Shown here: piece by piece, positions 17,350 to 29,191 of the stretch
Numbering within the stretch: the stretch's first letter is position 1
Layout: every line of letters starts with the position of its first letter
Assembly (NCBI GenBank): GCA_030407315.1
Contig: JALQPE010002410.1
Location: 1 to 50,157 of the forward strand
Direction of reading: 5' to 3'
Origin: Asparagopsis taxiformis
Taxonomy: Eukaryota; Rhodophyta; Florideophyceae; Bonnemaisoniales; Bonnemaisoniaceae
Length of the DNA stretch: 50,157 bases
Made by a program: the position numbers and the translations under genes
Notes under the pieces: generated by a model
What the model was told of the DNA's origin: nothing
Seen by the model: only the letters and a program-made list of their open reading frames with translations
Database searches by the model: none

Positions 17350-18615
17350 TGCCTTTGAAGGCCCGCGAACCCGCGTTCGACCTAGTGGTCTCCTATCGGT
17401 ACTACCGACTCAAGAACAAGTCCCTAACGACTGATACCCCAACGGGGAAAACAAGAAGCTTGTATAAGCTAACGGAGAAGATCCGTAATTTCAACGCGTC
17501 ATTCACGCCGTTCGATGGTACGGAACCCATCGATATCCTCCGGTTCCTCGCGGAATTTCAAGATGCATGTGATTCATGCGGAGTCTCGGAGGGAGAAGCT
17601 ACCAAGTTACTCAAGTATTTCCTGGAAGGAGAACCTCAACGGTTTATCGCCGCTGAGGCGCGAAAGCGCAAGCTTCTCAACCACCTGCATCAGCAGATCA
17701 CTTGGCCTCAAGCCGTTAACGCCCTTCTGGCTCGCTACGCGACGGACAATGTCCTAGCGGACGCATATGACGCAGTAACACGTATACGGCAAGGGCCGGA
17801 TGAAGACGAAGCTGCATACGCAGACAGACTGCAGGACGCTGCACTCCTGTGTGCGAACGTCTTCTCGGAAAGAGACTTGGTCAACTACTACCTCAAGGGC
17901 CTACGCCCAGAGGTTAAACACACCGTCAAGGTGACTATAGGCCGCAGTGGCGGAGAAGATTTTCTTGCTGTCCGTAACCTTGCTAAAGGACTCGGGGACT
18001 CTCTACGAGCTTCGCTACCCGCCAAGCCGAAGGCTTACCCTACTCGGGAAATCGCGGAACGTAAACGCAAAGCGTTGCTCGCTACCGTACCCGGAGAACC
18101 GGCTGTGATGCCGCGGACCCCGCCGCCGACCTTACCTTCCCCTACCGGGAACCCAATGGGCGCGCCAATGCAGGCCCCTACCCTAACGGGAGAACATCTT
18201 AAACTCGCTGAGAGTATGATCCCCGAAGGGGCTGTTACTTGGAGATGCTCTGGCTGTCGCCAACCGGGGCACGTGTTATACACTTGTCCTTACCTACCAC
18301 CCTCACTGAGCACTGGCAGTGGGAACTTACTTCGCCTTTGCGAACTACGCTTACCAGCAAGAACCGGAGCAGGTTATGCGCCGCCAACAGCGCCAGTCCA
18401 ATCGGTTCAACCGAAAAAGGGATTACCCTAAAGCCGTGCTCCAACGGTCAAACCCTCCAACACGCATGGTTGCGTTCGCCGATGACGAAAATCATCCCAA
18501 ATTGGGTCCTCTGAGGCGAGACGTTTTAGAACGTAACGGATCTTCCGTAACGGCTCAAGACGTTGCCGACGCCTTGGAAACCTCCGACGACTCCGACACG
18601 TCGTCGGAAAACTAA
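17349..18615 (+). pseudogene. gag: B1 gag2 (capsid and zinc knuckle), broken by a 13-bp insertion
   Basis: This is the retrotransposon Gag core: a capsid-like helical domain (FTPFDGTEPIDILRFLAEF through YYLKGLRPEV) and one CCHC knuckle, C-x2-C-x4-H-x4-C (CSGCRQPGHVLYTC, from 18246). Compared with B2, B1 has 13 extra bases at about 18306-18318, just after the knuckle. They shift the frame, so B1 reads 360 residues to a stop at 18431, and the true C-terminus continues in another frame to 18615. The inserted bases create a CACTG/CAGTG hairpin. Packaging functions may survive, but coupling to pol is lost. Confidence 0.88.
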
Positions 18616-21600
18616 TGACGGGGAGTGAGGTGTCGCACTCCCGTCAGGAGGTGGAGCGATTACGCTACTCGGTGGACATCTCACCACAACCACCTCCGCA
18701 GGAAAAGGCTGCAACTCCCTCTAGGGACCAAAGTCTTTCCCAGACACCAACCCCTTCGGGTTCCCCCACAGGGACTCGAACCTCAAGGCCGAAAGCCTCA
18801 TGCCTGCTTAAGACCGCCCATTACGTAGTAATGGGTTCCATCGGACTCGATCCGTCAATTCTCACGCCTATGCGTATGGTGATGGACACCGGGTCCGGAC
18901 CATCGGTCATCCATGAAAGGAGCTTACCCCAAAATTGGGAACAATTCCAAGTCCCTACGGGGAAAGTTCCGCAACTGGCCGATGCTAACGGCAATCCTCT
19001 TCGGATAAAAGGAAGATAATACTGTCCTTACAGTTAGGCCACAAGTCCTTTGAGGAAGAATTCTTCGTCGCGCCTAAGTTGGCCGTACCCCTCATCTTGG
19101 GAACTGGGGCAATGAATACCCACGTAGACGCAATTAGGTGCCGGGCCCAACGAATTGATATTCACGACGGCGGGTCGATAGCTATCCTAGTGATGTCGCC
19201 TACGCGTAAAACATCCCCCACCCTTTCGTGCTACGTGGATGCCTCGCGACCCTCTAATGGGATTAACTTAGACCGCCAGCCTCATGGCATTCGATTGTCA
19301 CAAAGTGTGAATGTTCCTCCGCGGAGTCAAGTAACAACTACTGTTGTATGCGCCGGTGGCGGCTTGAGTATACTCACACCGAGAGATCGGATCCTTCACC
19401 GACATCGTGTCTCTATCCCGAATGGGGTTGCGGAAGTCATCCCGCGACAGGAATTCCTGACTATCTTAACTAACTTCGGTACATCCGACAAGTACCTCCC
19501 TAAAGGGACCATTATAGGCTATGCCCTCCGGGCACCCGAACGGCCAATGCGCCCCATGGCTCTCAGCCGTTCTACCCCTTCCTCCCAAGAGGCCTCCACT
19601 ATGGTGACTACTCTCCATCAGGAGCAAGAGGCCGAGGCCACCCAACCATCAAGCTGGAAGCAAGAAGTCTCTCTGGACCACCTTGGTCAAATCCCGTTGA
19701 GGGAACGCATCCTTAGCATGCTATCTCGACACGAGTCTATGTGGGATGGATCCCTAGGGGACATCCGCGCTACGGAACACCGAATCGACATAGTCGAAGG
19801 GAGCAAGCCTAGACGGCAACAACCCTACCGGATGGGACCCGCTCGTCGAGAGATTGCCCGTAAGGAAATAACCAGCATGCTGGAAAAGGGAGTGATCGAA
19901 CCGTCGACCTCCGAATGGGCTAGCCCAGTGGTTCTTGTCCCGAAGAAGGATGGTAAATTACGCTTTTGCGTCGACTATAGGGGTCTTAACGACATCACTG
20001 TCAATGATGTGTACCCCCTTCCACGAATGGATGATTGTATTGACTCCCTCGGAGATGCTCAAATATTCACCACATTGGATTGTAATTCTGGCTATTGGCA
20101 GATTCCTGTTGCACAGGACGACCGTGACAAAACGGCATTCACCTCCCACTTGGGGACCTATCGCTTCAAGCGTTTGCCTTTTGGCTTAAAGAATGCTCCG
20201 GCAACGTTTCAGCGTGCCATCGACATTATTCTTAGCAGCGTTCGCTGGCAGACCTGTCTGATTTACCTAGACGATGTAATCGTATTCTCTCGGGACGAGG
20301 CCGAACATCTCCACCATGTGGACCAAGTACTCTCCCTCCTACGGGAAGCAGGTGTCACCCTGAAGTTGACAAAGTGTCATTTCTTCGAAAAAAGGTTGAT
20401 TACCTGGGACATGTCGTGATGCCAGGAAAGCTAGCTGTTGCACAGAACGCCACTTCGGCTATCGCTGACGCGATCTTTCCGCAAACGCCTACGCAAATGC
20501 GATCCTTCCTCGGAAGCTGTGGCGTCTTTCGACGATTCATCAAAGGGTATGCCGCAATTGCGCACCCCTTGAACGAAATGCTGACCAAAGACAGCCTCCC
20601 TAAATTCGGGAAAGAACCTCCTACCGAGGACCAACAGCGCGCGTTCAACGCTCTCAAAGAGGTCATGACCAAACCGCCGATACTGGCTCTACCCAAGTTG
20701 GGTCAACCCTACACCGTAGACACGGACGCTTCCGCATACCAAGTAGGATGCGCTCTGCTTCAGCAGCAAGGGGAAGAGAACGATCTCAAGCCAATTGGCT
20801 ATTGGTCGCGGACCTTGACTAAACCTGAAAGAGGTTACTCCCCTACGGAGCGCGAATGTCTAGCCGTCGTATGGGCTGTCACTATCCTACGTCCATACTT
20901 GGAGCAAACAAAGTTTGTAGTCCGGACGGACCATAACGCGCTGCGTTGGCTCATGAATATCAACGACCCTTCAGGGAGACTATGCCGTTGGCGCCTCCGA
21001 CTTGCGGAATTTGACTATCAAATAGTCTACCGACCCGGCCGGGTTCACCAACTGCCAGACGCCCTTTCGCGTGTTGAAACTAACGGCGAGACGCCCGTCA
21101 CTATTGACGATGAAATACCAACTCTGTTGGCCACGCACGCACCGCAAGGTGAAACATCCTTGGATGATGACACTGATGTTTGGTTCTACGACCTTTCTCT
21201 AGCAAGAGACCACGCCATGGAGGCGCCCAATCTCAACGGTACCCCCGTCTTAACAACTCATCCGCAAACGGAAAACTACAGCCCGATAACTCGCAAGGAG
21301 TGGCTCGAAGAGCAACGAACAGACGACTTCTGTCAACAAGCTCTAGCCTCTCAGAAGTCTGACTCGCTCTTCTTCGAAGATGAAGACGGTGTCCTTTGTA
21401 GGAAGTCCAAATTGGACGGGTCATCCCAGATTGTGGTACCCAAAGCCTTGCGGCTACGTCTATTGACGATGTGTCATCATGGAATCCTAGCAGGACATCC
21501 CGGTCAGAATCGCATGTACGACACGATGCGCCTATCTTATTATTGGCCTGCAATGGCTGCGGACATAACCGGAACGGTTGAACGCTGTTCAGCGTGCGCG

Positions 21601-23627
21601 AGAAACCGATTACGGTTGCGCAAACATGCGAGTACCCTCCAGCTGTTCCCAGCTACCACACCATTGGATGACGTTGCAATTGACCTCCTCGGTCCTCTAC
21701 CTCGTACCAAGAAGGGTAACGTGCACCTACTGGTGATTTCATGTCGCTTCTCCAAGCTCACCCAAGTGGTGCCCCTGCGAAGCATTACGGCTTACCATGT
21801 GGCAGTAGCCTTTTGTACACATTGGGTGTTTAAGTATGGTCCTCCACGGACATTACTATCCGATAACGGTCCGCAATTTGCGTCGAAGTTCTTCCAGGCT
21901 GTCTGCCTCCAGTTAGGAACGAAGAACGTCTTCACGACGGCATACCATCCCCAGACAAATGGGCAAGTCGAACGGTATAACCGTACTCTATTGAGCATGC
22001 TACGTAATTACGTTAATGATAACCAGGACGACTGGGACGTCTACGCATCAGCGTTAACCTATGCGTACAACACGCACGTGCATCGCACAACGGGAACTAC
22101 ACCCTTCGACCTAATCCTAAGCCGACCTCCACCGCCATATGCGACACACCATTCGGTGAAAAGGAGGGCAACGCCAGACGCGTTCACGAAGCAAGACTTC
22201 TTACGCCGTATTACGGATACCATTGATATGGCAGGTAAACGCCTTCACAGCGCGCAAGCACGCTACAAGCGTAACTTCGACCGGTCAATCCGGAAGTCTA
22301 AACGACTCATCACTACCGATGATTACGTTTATCTGGATAATCCAGAAGTCCGTGAACGGAACAAGCTAACTCCAATAGCTCAAGGTCCCTATAGGGTTAT
22401 CCGTGCCGGACGGCGAACGGTTTACATCGACCGCGATGGTATCACCGAAAAGGTTAGTCTCGATAGAGTTGCACTCGCTCCGCGACCAACCGAGGAACCA
22501 ACCTTGCCACCTAGGCCACAGTCCGTTAACGCACAAGCGTCACCATCAGGTGCAGACGCCCTCGCGCCGAATACACAACACGCCAGCCGCCGGGCGACGG
22601 CCAACAATACGCGCCAAACGAATCACTTCCGCCAACTCCTAATCAGGAATACCCCTTCAGGGATCAACCATCGTCTCCACGACAACCTACAATTAGGATA
22701 ACACCTGAAGGTAGTGGTTTGGGACAAACCACCCTTCAGGAGGGGGCCCCCGACGCTGTGCGCGTAAGCAAAAATTTCGCAACACCCTCTCGGGATGAAC
22801 CTTGCAGTTGTTCACCCTTCGGTAACTCACCCACAATTGGGAACGACGCACACGACCCAAGTCGTTCACCCACTCAGCCGGTAACTACCAACCGCAATCG
22901 CACACAATTGCGAAGAAGTCAACAAAGACGCCATGACAACTCTGCCGATGCAGACCAAGACCAAGACGTCAACCCAGACCGGGCTCTTACATCGCACAAG
23001 CGAACGTTGCGACAAGACACGACAAATGTCGACGCTGCTGAAGCCGCCCGAAGACGTTCAAACCGCACAATTGCGACGAGAGGACAACCATCCAGGTCAC
23101 GCGTACAGACGCCGAGTTCTCCACAACGAGACGCGAACCCTCCATCGGGAGCCGAACTTCGCATAGCGAACCAGGCAAGTCAAGCACCCTCCCATTTGGC
23201 AAAACCCAAACCGGGTCGACAAACTCGCTCAAGCGCGAAGAAGAAGAAAGCCACGGCAAACCCCGTAAGGTCTTTTACCACCCCCAATGGGGAACAAGAG
23301 AAAGCGCCACAGGGCACACAGCCGAACTCGGAACGAGCAGCTCTCCCTGAAGGGACGAAGGAAACCCCAGAGGGAAGTAGCGACGCCGAACGCGCAACCT
23401 CAGAGGAGGAATATCCCATCGATGATCTCCTAGATTACGTCACTGACGACGACGGGGAACAATGGTTCCTGGTGAAGTGGTATGGCTACCGAAAGCCGAC
23501 ATGGACGCAACGCGAGAACGTCCCCCCTGAATGGGCATCAAGGTACTTCCGTCGAAGACAACACCGCGAAGGTGACAGGCAACCACGCCGAGCGCGCACG
23601 CGCAAACCCAAGAGAGGGAAGAAGTAG
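18615..23627 (+). pseudogene. pol: B1 pol with three single-base deletions
   Basis: Order: protease (DTGSG near 18884), RT with YLDD at 20264-20275, RNase H (DTDASAYQVG), integrase with an HHCC finger and catalytic Asp near 21676 and 21856 and Glu near 21970, then a chromodomain (QWFLVKWYGY, about 23420-23570). It begins with ATG overlapping the gag2 stop, TAATG. Compared with B2, single bases are missing near 19012 (after the protease), 20390 (after RT) and 22577 (between integrase and chromodomain), so the frames run 18615-19019, 19079-20419, 20374-22701 and 22719-23627. B2 is intact at each of these sites. B1 cannot make full-length Pol by normal translation. Confidence 0.92.
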
Positions 23628-23886
23628 AATAACCCACAGGAATAAGAACCTAACAAGGTACCCACTGGGTGGAGCTACCAAACCTCGGAGGGTCAAGCCA
23701 AAAAGGGCGCACTTTATCACCGCCAACCGGAGCCATTGCGGAAATTAAGATTTTCAGGAAATGAAAAATTGACAAAAAAGGGTCTCAACAAACAAATCCG
23801 CACGTCAGCGTGATGATGCATCTTTAATGTACCTCAGAGGTGCCTCGGACTACCTGATGAACAATGGCGCAACGCAAAAGCGTAAA

Positions 23887-26109
23887 CTACTTCGGTGAAC
23901 TCACCATCTCCCGATAAGGCGGCAGCTCTGCGACTGTACCATCTCGATGGTTTAACACGTTAATACGTAACGCCCTCACCGGCAAGTCAACAGTCCTGTA
24001 GATAACCACCTTCTCCGGTGCCACTCCCGTGATGTTGGTACTGACCAATTCCTGCGGATAATCATCACCCCCAAGGGCCACCTTCAGCAACCGACGCACT
24101 ACCGAACCAGGTAACTCCCGACTATAGGGGACCACGTCCGACACCGGAACCTTCGGGATATCGTACCAAGTACTGCTCACCCTATTGAGGAGTTCCTCCG
24201 CCATCACCGGCACAAAGCCCCGCGTCTCGGCGGTACGAGCCAACTCGATCCCTATAAGGATATCCCTCTCCAACTCGAGGTACGATCGGAACCTGTCCAT
24301 TCGCCATTCGGGCGCGTCGCGAAGAGCGGAATTGTGGAAATACACCAGCGACGGAGGGTCGGCAACGGGCAAACACATCGGTGGAGATGACTTGCCTTCC
24401 CAAGTGGGATCATCCCATAGCGGGTCCAAAGCTTCCCTAGCTACCTTCATGGGTCTAGTGGCCGGCTCAGCAGAGCTACCATGACGGTGCGCGAACACGC
24501 GATAATCATTCGCCGTCACCTGACGTCCCATCCTTCGGGAAGTAACCCTAGCGTGCAAACGCATATGATGCTCGTAGCTACCCGTATCGGGACGTGGAGG
24601 GTACGCAAACCAGCGTGACCGAACCATCGGTAGATCCGCTACGGAGCCTTGGTACGATCCTTCCTGGAACAAGCGACGATTCATACGTTCGACGTACAGC
24701 GCATCTCCGGGATGGAGCAGGAAAGTCCTGTCGCTGCATAGCGTATGGGGGACACGGAAGTGACGCATAGGGCGACTCGAGGGGAGACGGGCATACGCCG
24801 ACCAACATTCGTTTTGAACCTGATGGTTTTGACCCCGGAGGGAGCTCATGAGAAGCATATCGCGACGTAACTCGCTTCTCGGGCGATCCGTAAAGTCCCT
24901 ACGAGGGAGTCGCGCAAACGGGTAGTGTTCCCAAGGAGCGGCGAGCTCACGCCTGAAAGGCAAGGCTTGCGAGTCGAATACCACCAGTTCATCAGCATTG
25001 GCTGGGTAGAATTCTCCCATGGAGCGCCAATTGGCAGTCGGCTTAGGTGCCCGAGGGGGAGTGTCGTGTGACGGAACAGCTGGTGCTGGAGCAGACGCAA
25101 CCGCGTAAGGGTCAACCAAGGCGGTGCCCGACGGTCTTACGCCTACAGAGGCATCGGCGGCAGCCGCACCAGACCCACTTCGGGTAACTCTGCCAGTAGA
25201 GGCATATGGGTCTATGACCTTCTCGACAGGTTGAGCATTAGCCTTTTCGGCTGCAGCCTTCTCGGCTTCTGCTCGAGCAGCCTCGCGGCGCAATTCTTCT
25301 TCCCTACGCTTTCGAGCGTCCGCCAGTATCTGTTGGTTGCGGCGGCCATAGTCCTCATAGGGATTCGCTGAAGCGTCATGACCAGAAGAGGTACGAGCCG
25401 CCGGGGCGGAAGGACGAGAAGTAATCGGACGCGAACTTGGCGAAGGCCTGACGTTCGGCTGCCTTGTTGGCCTGGGCGTAGCGCCTCCCTCGGCGACGAC
25501 TTCTATCACCTCCTCGGTGTCGGCCGGCATGGCTCCCCTTGGGGACGGGCCGGCGGCCTTCGATGACTCACCTTCGCGTGACGGCGGATTAACCGATGAC
25601 GGTTTGACACTTGCCACTGGGGTGGAAGGCTTCGGGGAAGCAGGCGATTCAGCCGGAACAGAGTCGCGCTCTTGTGCGCTTGCCCTGGTAGGGGGGACCG
25701 TCTCTTCGGAACGTGCTTGCGCACTCACAACCTTGCCAGCAGGCGACGCTGGATCAGCGGTGCCTTTGGCGGCAGTCGAACGCGTTCGCGTTTGCGATTG
25801 AGCCGCGGTGGCTGACGGCACGCGTGGCGCTGAAGTCGACGAAGACTTAGCCGGTGTAGGCGGAACCCCGGTGCGGGAGGAGGAAGCCTGGTGGCGCGTC
25901 GTGGGACGGCGAACGCTGGAGCGTGTGGTAGGACGGTTGGGCGAACCCATATTGTCTCCTTCCTCTTCAGAGGATTCGAATTGAATCGGAGCACGAGGGG
26001 TCATCCTAAAAGCCAGTAGAGGCGATGACGGACGTTGATAAAAACCCTGAAGCGGGACGAACAAGTGGCCTATTGGCTTAAGTCTCCGGGAGGGAGCTGC
26101 GCTATTCAA
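23887..26109 (-). pseudogene. B1 antisense ORF, truncated
   Basis: This is the B1 copy of the large antisense ORF that is complete in B2 at 34507-37878. It runs 740 codons. A missing base near the end changes the last residues, and a deletion of about 1.18 kb (junction near 23884-23891) has removed the C-terminal third, including the second coiled coil. What remains is the low-complexity N-terminal part, the first coiled coil and the central folded region. It lies tail to tail with pol. Confidence 0.8.
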
Positions 26110-26492
26110 CCCAGGAAGGGGGATCGCGAGGCAATGGGCCGAAACGGCGAATGCAAGCCTCGAATTGGCACCGCTCGTGCGATCACGCGGCTAATTATTT
26201 AGCAGATGGACGCAAAAACCCTTTGAGGGATAATGGAAAGGACGCGAATGCGTGGACGCAGTTGGACACCGAAGGGGTGAATACGCTGTGTTGCGTTAGG
26301 GCGATGATGGACCTGAAACAGGTATTGATTCCAATAGGAAACGGTCGGGCGGAACTCGGGAAGAGTCGGATGGACAACACATTTAGTGTGCACGCGCCGC
26401 GCGCGGGAAAATTTTGAATTGCACAATGCAACGGCCACAGCCAAAAATTGTAATTTTATTTGATCAAATTTTGTCGGGACGACAAATCTCTC

Positions 26493-26501
26493 AGGAGGGG
26501 G
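26493..26501 (+). promoter_or_regulatory. Polypurine tract, B1
   Basis: AGGAGGGGG followed by CCG and then LTR2. Purine tracts here prime plus-strand DNA synthesis in LTR elements. The same tract precedes LTR3 at 38262-38270. Confidence 0.75.
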
Positions 26502-26504
26502 CCG

Positions 26505-27187
26505 TGTCGTACCGCCTGGCGGTCCTCGCTGATCGAGCCGTGTCGCTTCCCTATTGGGTACCCACTTACGGGATGTGCCAATCAGAAGGCACCAGCCAAC
26601 TGGCGTGTTTCCTATACTTAGGACCAGCTAAGGCTGACAAATAACCCCACCCGGGCCTATCGGCCCCGGCCAAGACCCCACAAGGGGCAAATTTTAACTT
26701 AGGCTGATCAGCCATACATTACAATGTAAGCCTATTGGCAATGACCTCGCGGGTAGGCGAGCGCCAGTAATTGGGTTCTGATTGGTCACTAACTGGATAT
26801 TTATTCCTAACCACTAACCCTAGCTTACAGTAGACTTAGTATAAAACGGCCACTGGAATAGCCAGTAGGCACGGTTTCTAGAGTAACGTAAACTCAAGTG
26901 GAATTACGACCCACAGGAACAGTGTTCGCATACCTATTGTTCAACCCCTCTCCGGGAAAACCTTAGGGTTAGCCAACAGCTCGACGGATTACGTCATCTT
27001 GCTCCATTAATACGCATCTCGCGTGAGCGCTATAATCGCACAACCCCCTCCGGGTAGCGATCCCTTCTCTCTCACGAGACTACCCGCCGGGTACCTATAA
27101 GGTTCATCTGCTCTACCACTTCCTCTACCGAGGCTCGGGACACCTGTCGGGTGGTTTGCCGCTCTAGCGGATTTTCTACCTGCTACA
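26505..27187 (+). repeat. B array LTR2 (shared middle LTR)
   Basis: 683 bp; it serves as the 3' LTR of B1 and the 5' LTR of B2. It differs from LTR3 at one site (A at 27118). No target duplication flanks it. The B2 primer site follows directly at 27188. Confidence 0.95.
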
Positions 27188-27264
27188 TTGGTCTCTCGAC
27201 CTAGAACCTTGTACCCTCGGGTAAGTCTCTTTGAGAGAAATTTTCCTTCACAATCATCTTCACG

Positions 27265-27936
27265 ATGCCTCGTAACCCTACAGCGGGACCCTCTAGTGAG
27301 GACATAGCGCCTGCCAGCGACTTATCCGATTCGGATCTGATCGCCGAAGAAGGCGTGGTGATTAACACCCTGCAAGACCGAGCCGACCGAATCTTCAACG
27401 AACGGTTGGAAGAGTTCAAGGCTGAATTCAGCACCGTCGTCGAGAAGACTGTTCAAGACCGCAGGGCGGAAATCGTAGACGCTACGGTCGAAACCGTCAT
27501 GGAACTGGTCGAGCCAAAGCTGATGGCCGCCAGCCGAGAAGCCACCCAAGATCGGGACGCCGAGTTCCTAGCGGAAACCTGGAATCAGGTCAAAGCCGAA
27601 TTCGCTAAACGCGTGTCCCTTTTGGAAACTCGTCTGGAGGAGCTTTCGATTCACGGCTTTAGTGCCAGTCCATTAGGACAACAGGAGTTTCCTGCTCGCC
27701 GCATCCGATCGGCTGACTTCCCTGACCCTACATCCGGTAGGGAGGAAGAAGAAGATCCCCGATTGGATCAAGTCGCGGAAGCAACCCGACACCTGTCGGA
27801 CCGTGTCGACGCTCTCGCCGAATCACTATCCCAAACAGGGAATATCTCTCGCACGAGACAGCACACTCGTGCCACCGGATCTATACCGGAAAACCCTCGT
27901 GGGATGATGAAGAAGGACCTCTTGAGGAAGGCTTAG
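27265..27936 (+). CDS. B2 gag1: acidic coiled-coil protein
   Basis: The 223-aa counterpart of B1 gag1, same start and length, with three substitutions visible (Leu to Phe, Thr to Ala and Thr to Asn). It has an acidic N-terminus followed by long helices and no zinc knuckle. It ends in TAG overlapping GTG (TAGTG) at the gag2 start. Confidence 0.75.
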   Translation: MPRNPTAGPSSEDIAPASDLSDSDLIAEEGVVINTLQDRADRIFNERLEEFKAEFSTVVEKTVQDRRAEIVDATVETVMELVEPKLMAASREATQDRDAEFLAETWNQVKAEFAKRVSLLETRLEELSIHGFSASPLGQQEFPARRIRSADFPDPTSGREEEEDPRLDQVAEATRHLSDRVDALAESLSQTGNISRTRQHTRATGSIPENPRGMMKKDLLRKA

Positions 27937-29189
27937 TGCCTTTGAAGGCCCGCGAACCCGCGTTCGACCTAGTGGTCTCCTATCGGTACTACCGACTCAA
28001 GAACAAGTCCCTAACGACTGATACCCCAACGGGTAAATCAAGAAGCTTGTATAAGCTAACGGAGAAGATCCGTAATTTCAACGCGTCATTCACGCCGTTC
28101 GATGGTACGGAACCCATCGATATCCTCCGGTTCCTCGCGGAATTTCAAGATGCATGTGATTCATGCGGAGTCTCGGAGGGAGAAGCTACCAAGTTACTCA
28201 AGTATTTCCTGGAAGGAGAACCTCAACGGTTTATCGCCGCTGAGGCGCGAAAGCGCAAGCTTCTCAACCACCTGCATCAGCAGATCACTTGGCCTCAAGC
28301 CGTTAACGCCCTTCTGGCTCGCTACGCGACGGACAATGTCCTAGCGGACGCATATGACGCAGTAACGCGTATACGGCAAGGGCCGGATGAAGACGAAGCT
28401 GCATACGCAGACAGACTGCAGGACGCTGCACTCCTGTGTGCGAACGTCTTCTCGGAAAGAGACTTGGTCAACTACTACCTCAAGGGCCTACGCCCAGAGG
28501 TTAAACACACCGTCAAGGTGACTATAGGCCGCAGTGGCGGAGAAGATTTTCTTGCTGTCCGTAACCTTGCTAAAGGACTCGGGGACTCTTTACGAGCTTC
28601 GCTACCCGCCAAGCCGAAGGCTTACCCTACTCGGGAAATCGCGGAACGTAAACGCAAAGCGTTGCTCGCTACCGTACCCGGAGAACCGGCTGTGATACCG
28701 CGGACCCCGCCGCCGACCTTACCTTCCCCTACCGGGAACCCAATGGGCGCGCCAATGCAGGCCCCTACCCTAACGGGAGAACATCTTAAACTCGCTGAGA
28801 GTATGATCCCCGAAGGGGCTGTTACTTGGAGATGCTCTGGCTGTCGCCAACCGGGGCACGTGTTATACACTTGTCCTTACCTACCACCCTCAGTGGGAAC
28901 TTACTTCGCCTTTGCGAACTACGCTTACCAGCAAGAACCGGAGCAGGTTATGCGCCGCCAACAGCGCCAGTCCAATCGGTTCAACCGAAAAAGGGATTAC
29001 CCTAAAGCCGTGCTCCAACGGTCAAACCCTCCAACACGCATGGTTGCGTTCGCCGATGACGAAAATCATCCCAAATTGGGCCCTCTGAGGCGAGACGTTT
29101 TAGAACGTAACGGATCTTCCGTAACGGCTCAAGACGTTGCCGACGCCTTGGAAACCTCCGACGACTCCGACACGTCGTCGGAAAACTAA
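27936..29189 (+). CDS. gag: B2 gag2: capsid domain and CCHC knuckle
   Basis: An intact 417-residue Gag core. The capsid-like helical domain covers about residues 40-220. A basic, Pro-rich linker follows, then a canonical CCHC knuckle at C300, C303, H308 and C313, which should bind the element RNA. A charged tail with SDDSDTSSEN ends the protein. It starts at a GTG overlapping the gag1 stop. The stop TAA overlaps the pol ATG (TAATG at 29187-29191). It lacks the 13-bp insertion seen in B1, so this copy could supply Gag. Confidence 0.9.
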   Translation: MPLKAREPAFDLVVSYRYYRLKNKSLTTDTPTGKSRSLYKLTEKIRNFNASFTPFDGTEPIDILRFLAEFQDACDSCGVSEGEATKLLKYFLEGEPQRFIAAEARKRKLLNHLHQQITWPQAVNALLARYATDNVLADAYDAVTRIRQGPDEDEAAYADRLQDAALLCANVFSERDLVNYYLKGLRPEVKHTVKVTIGRSGGEDFLAVRNLAKGLGDSLRASLPAKPKAYPTREIAERKRKALLATVPGEPAVIPRTPPPTLPSPTGNPMGAPMQAPTLTGEHLKLAESMIPEGAVTWRCSGCRQPGHVLYTCPYLPPSVGTYFAFANYAYQQEPEQVMRRQQRQSNRFNRKRDYPKAVLQRSNPPTRMVAFADDENHPKLGPLRRDVLERNGSSVTAQDVADALETSDDSDTSSEN

Positions 29190-29191
29190 TG
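29187..29191 (+). promoter_or_regulatory. TAATG stop/start junction between gag2 and pol
   Basis: The gag2 stop and pol ATG share one A. The pol frame is otherwise open only back to 29111. TAATG is the known termination-reinitiation pentamer of some viruses and non-LTR elements. A -1 slip on the preceding GGAAAAC is a less canonical alternative. Confidence 0.6.
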
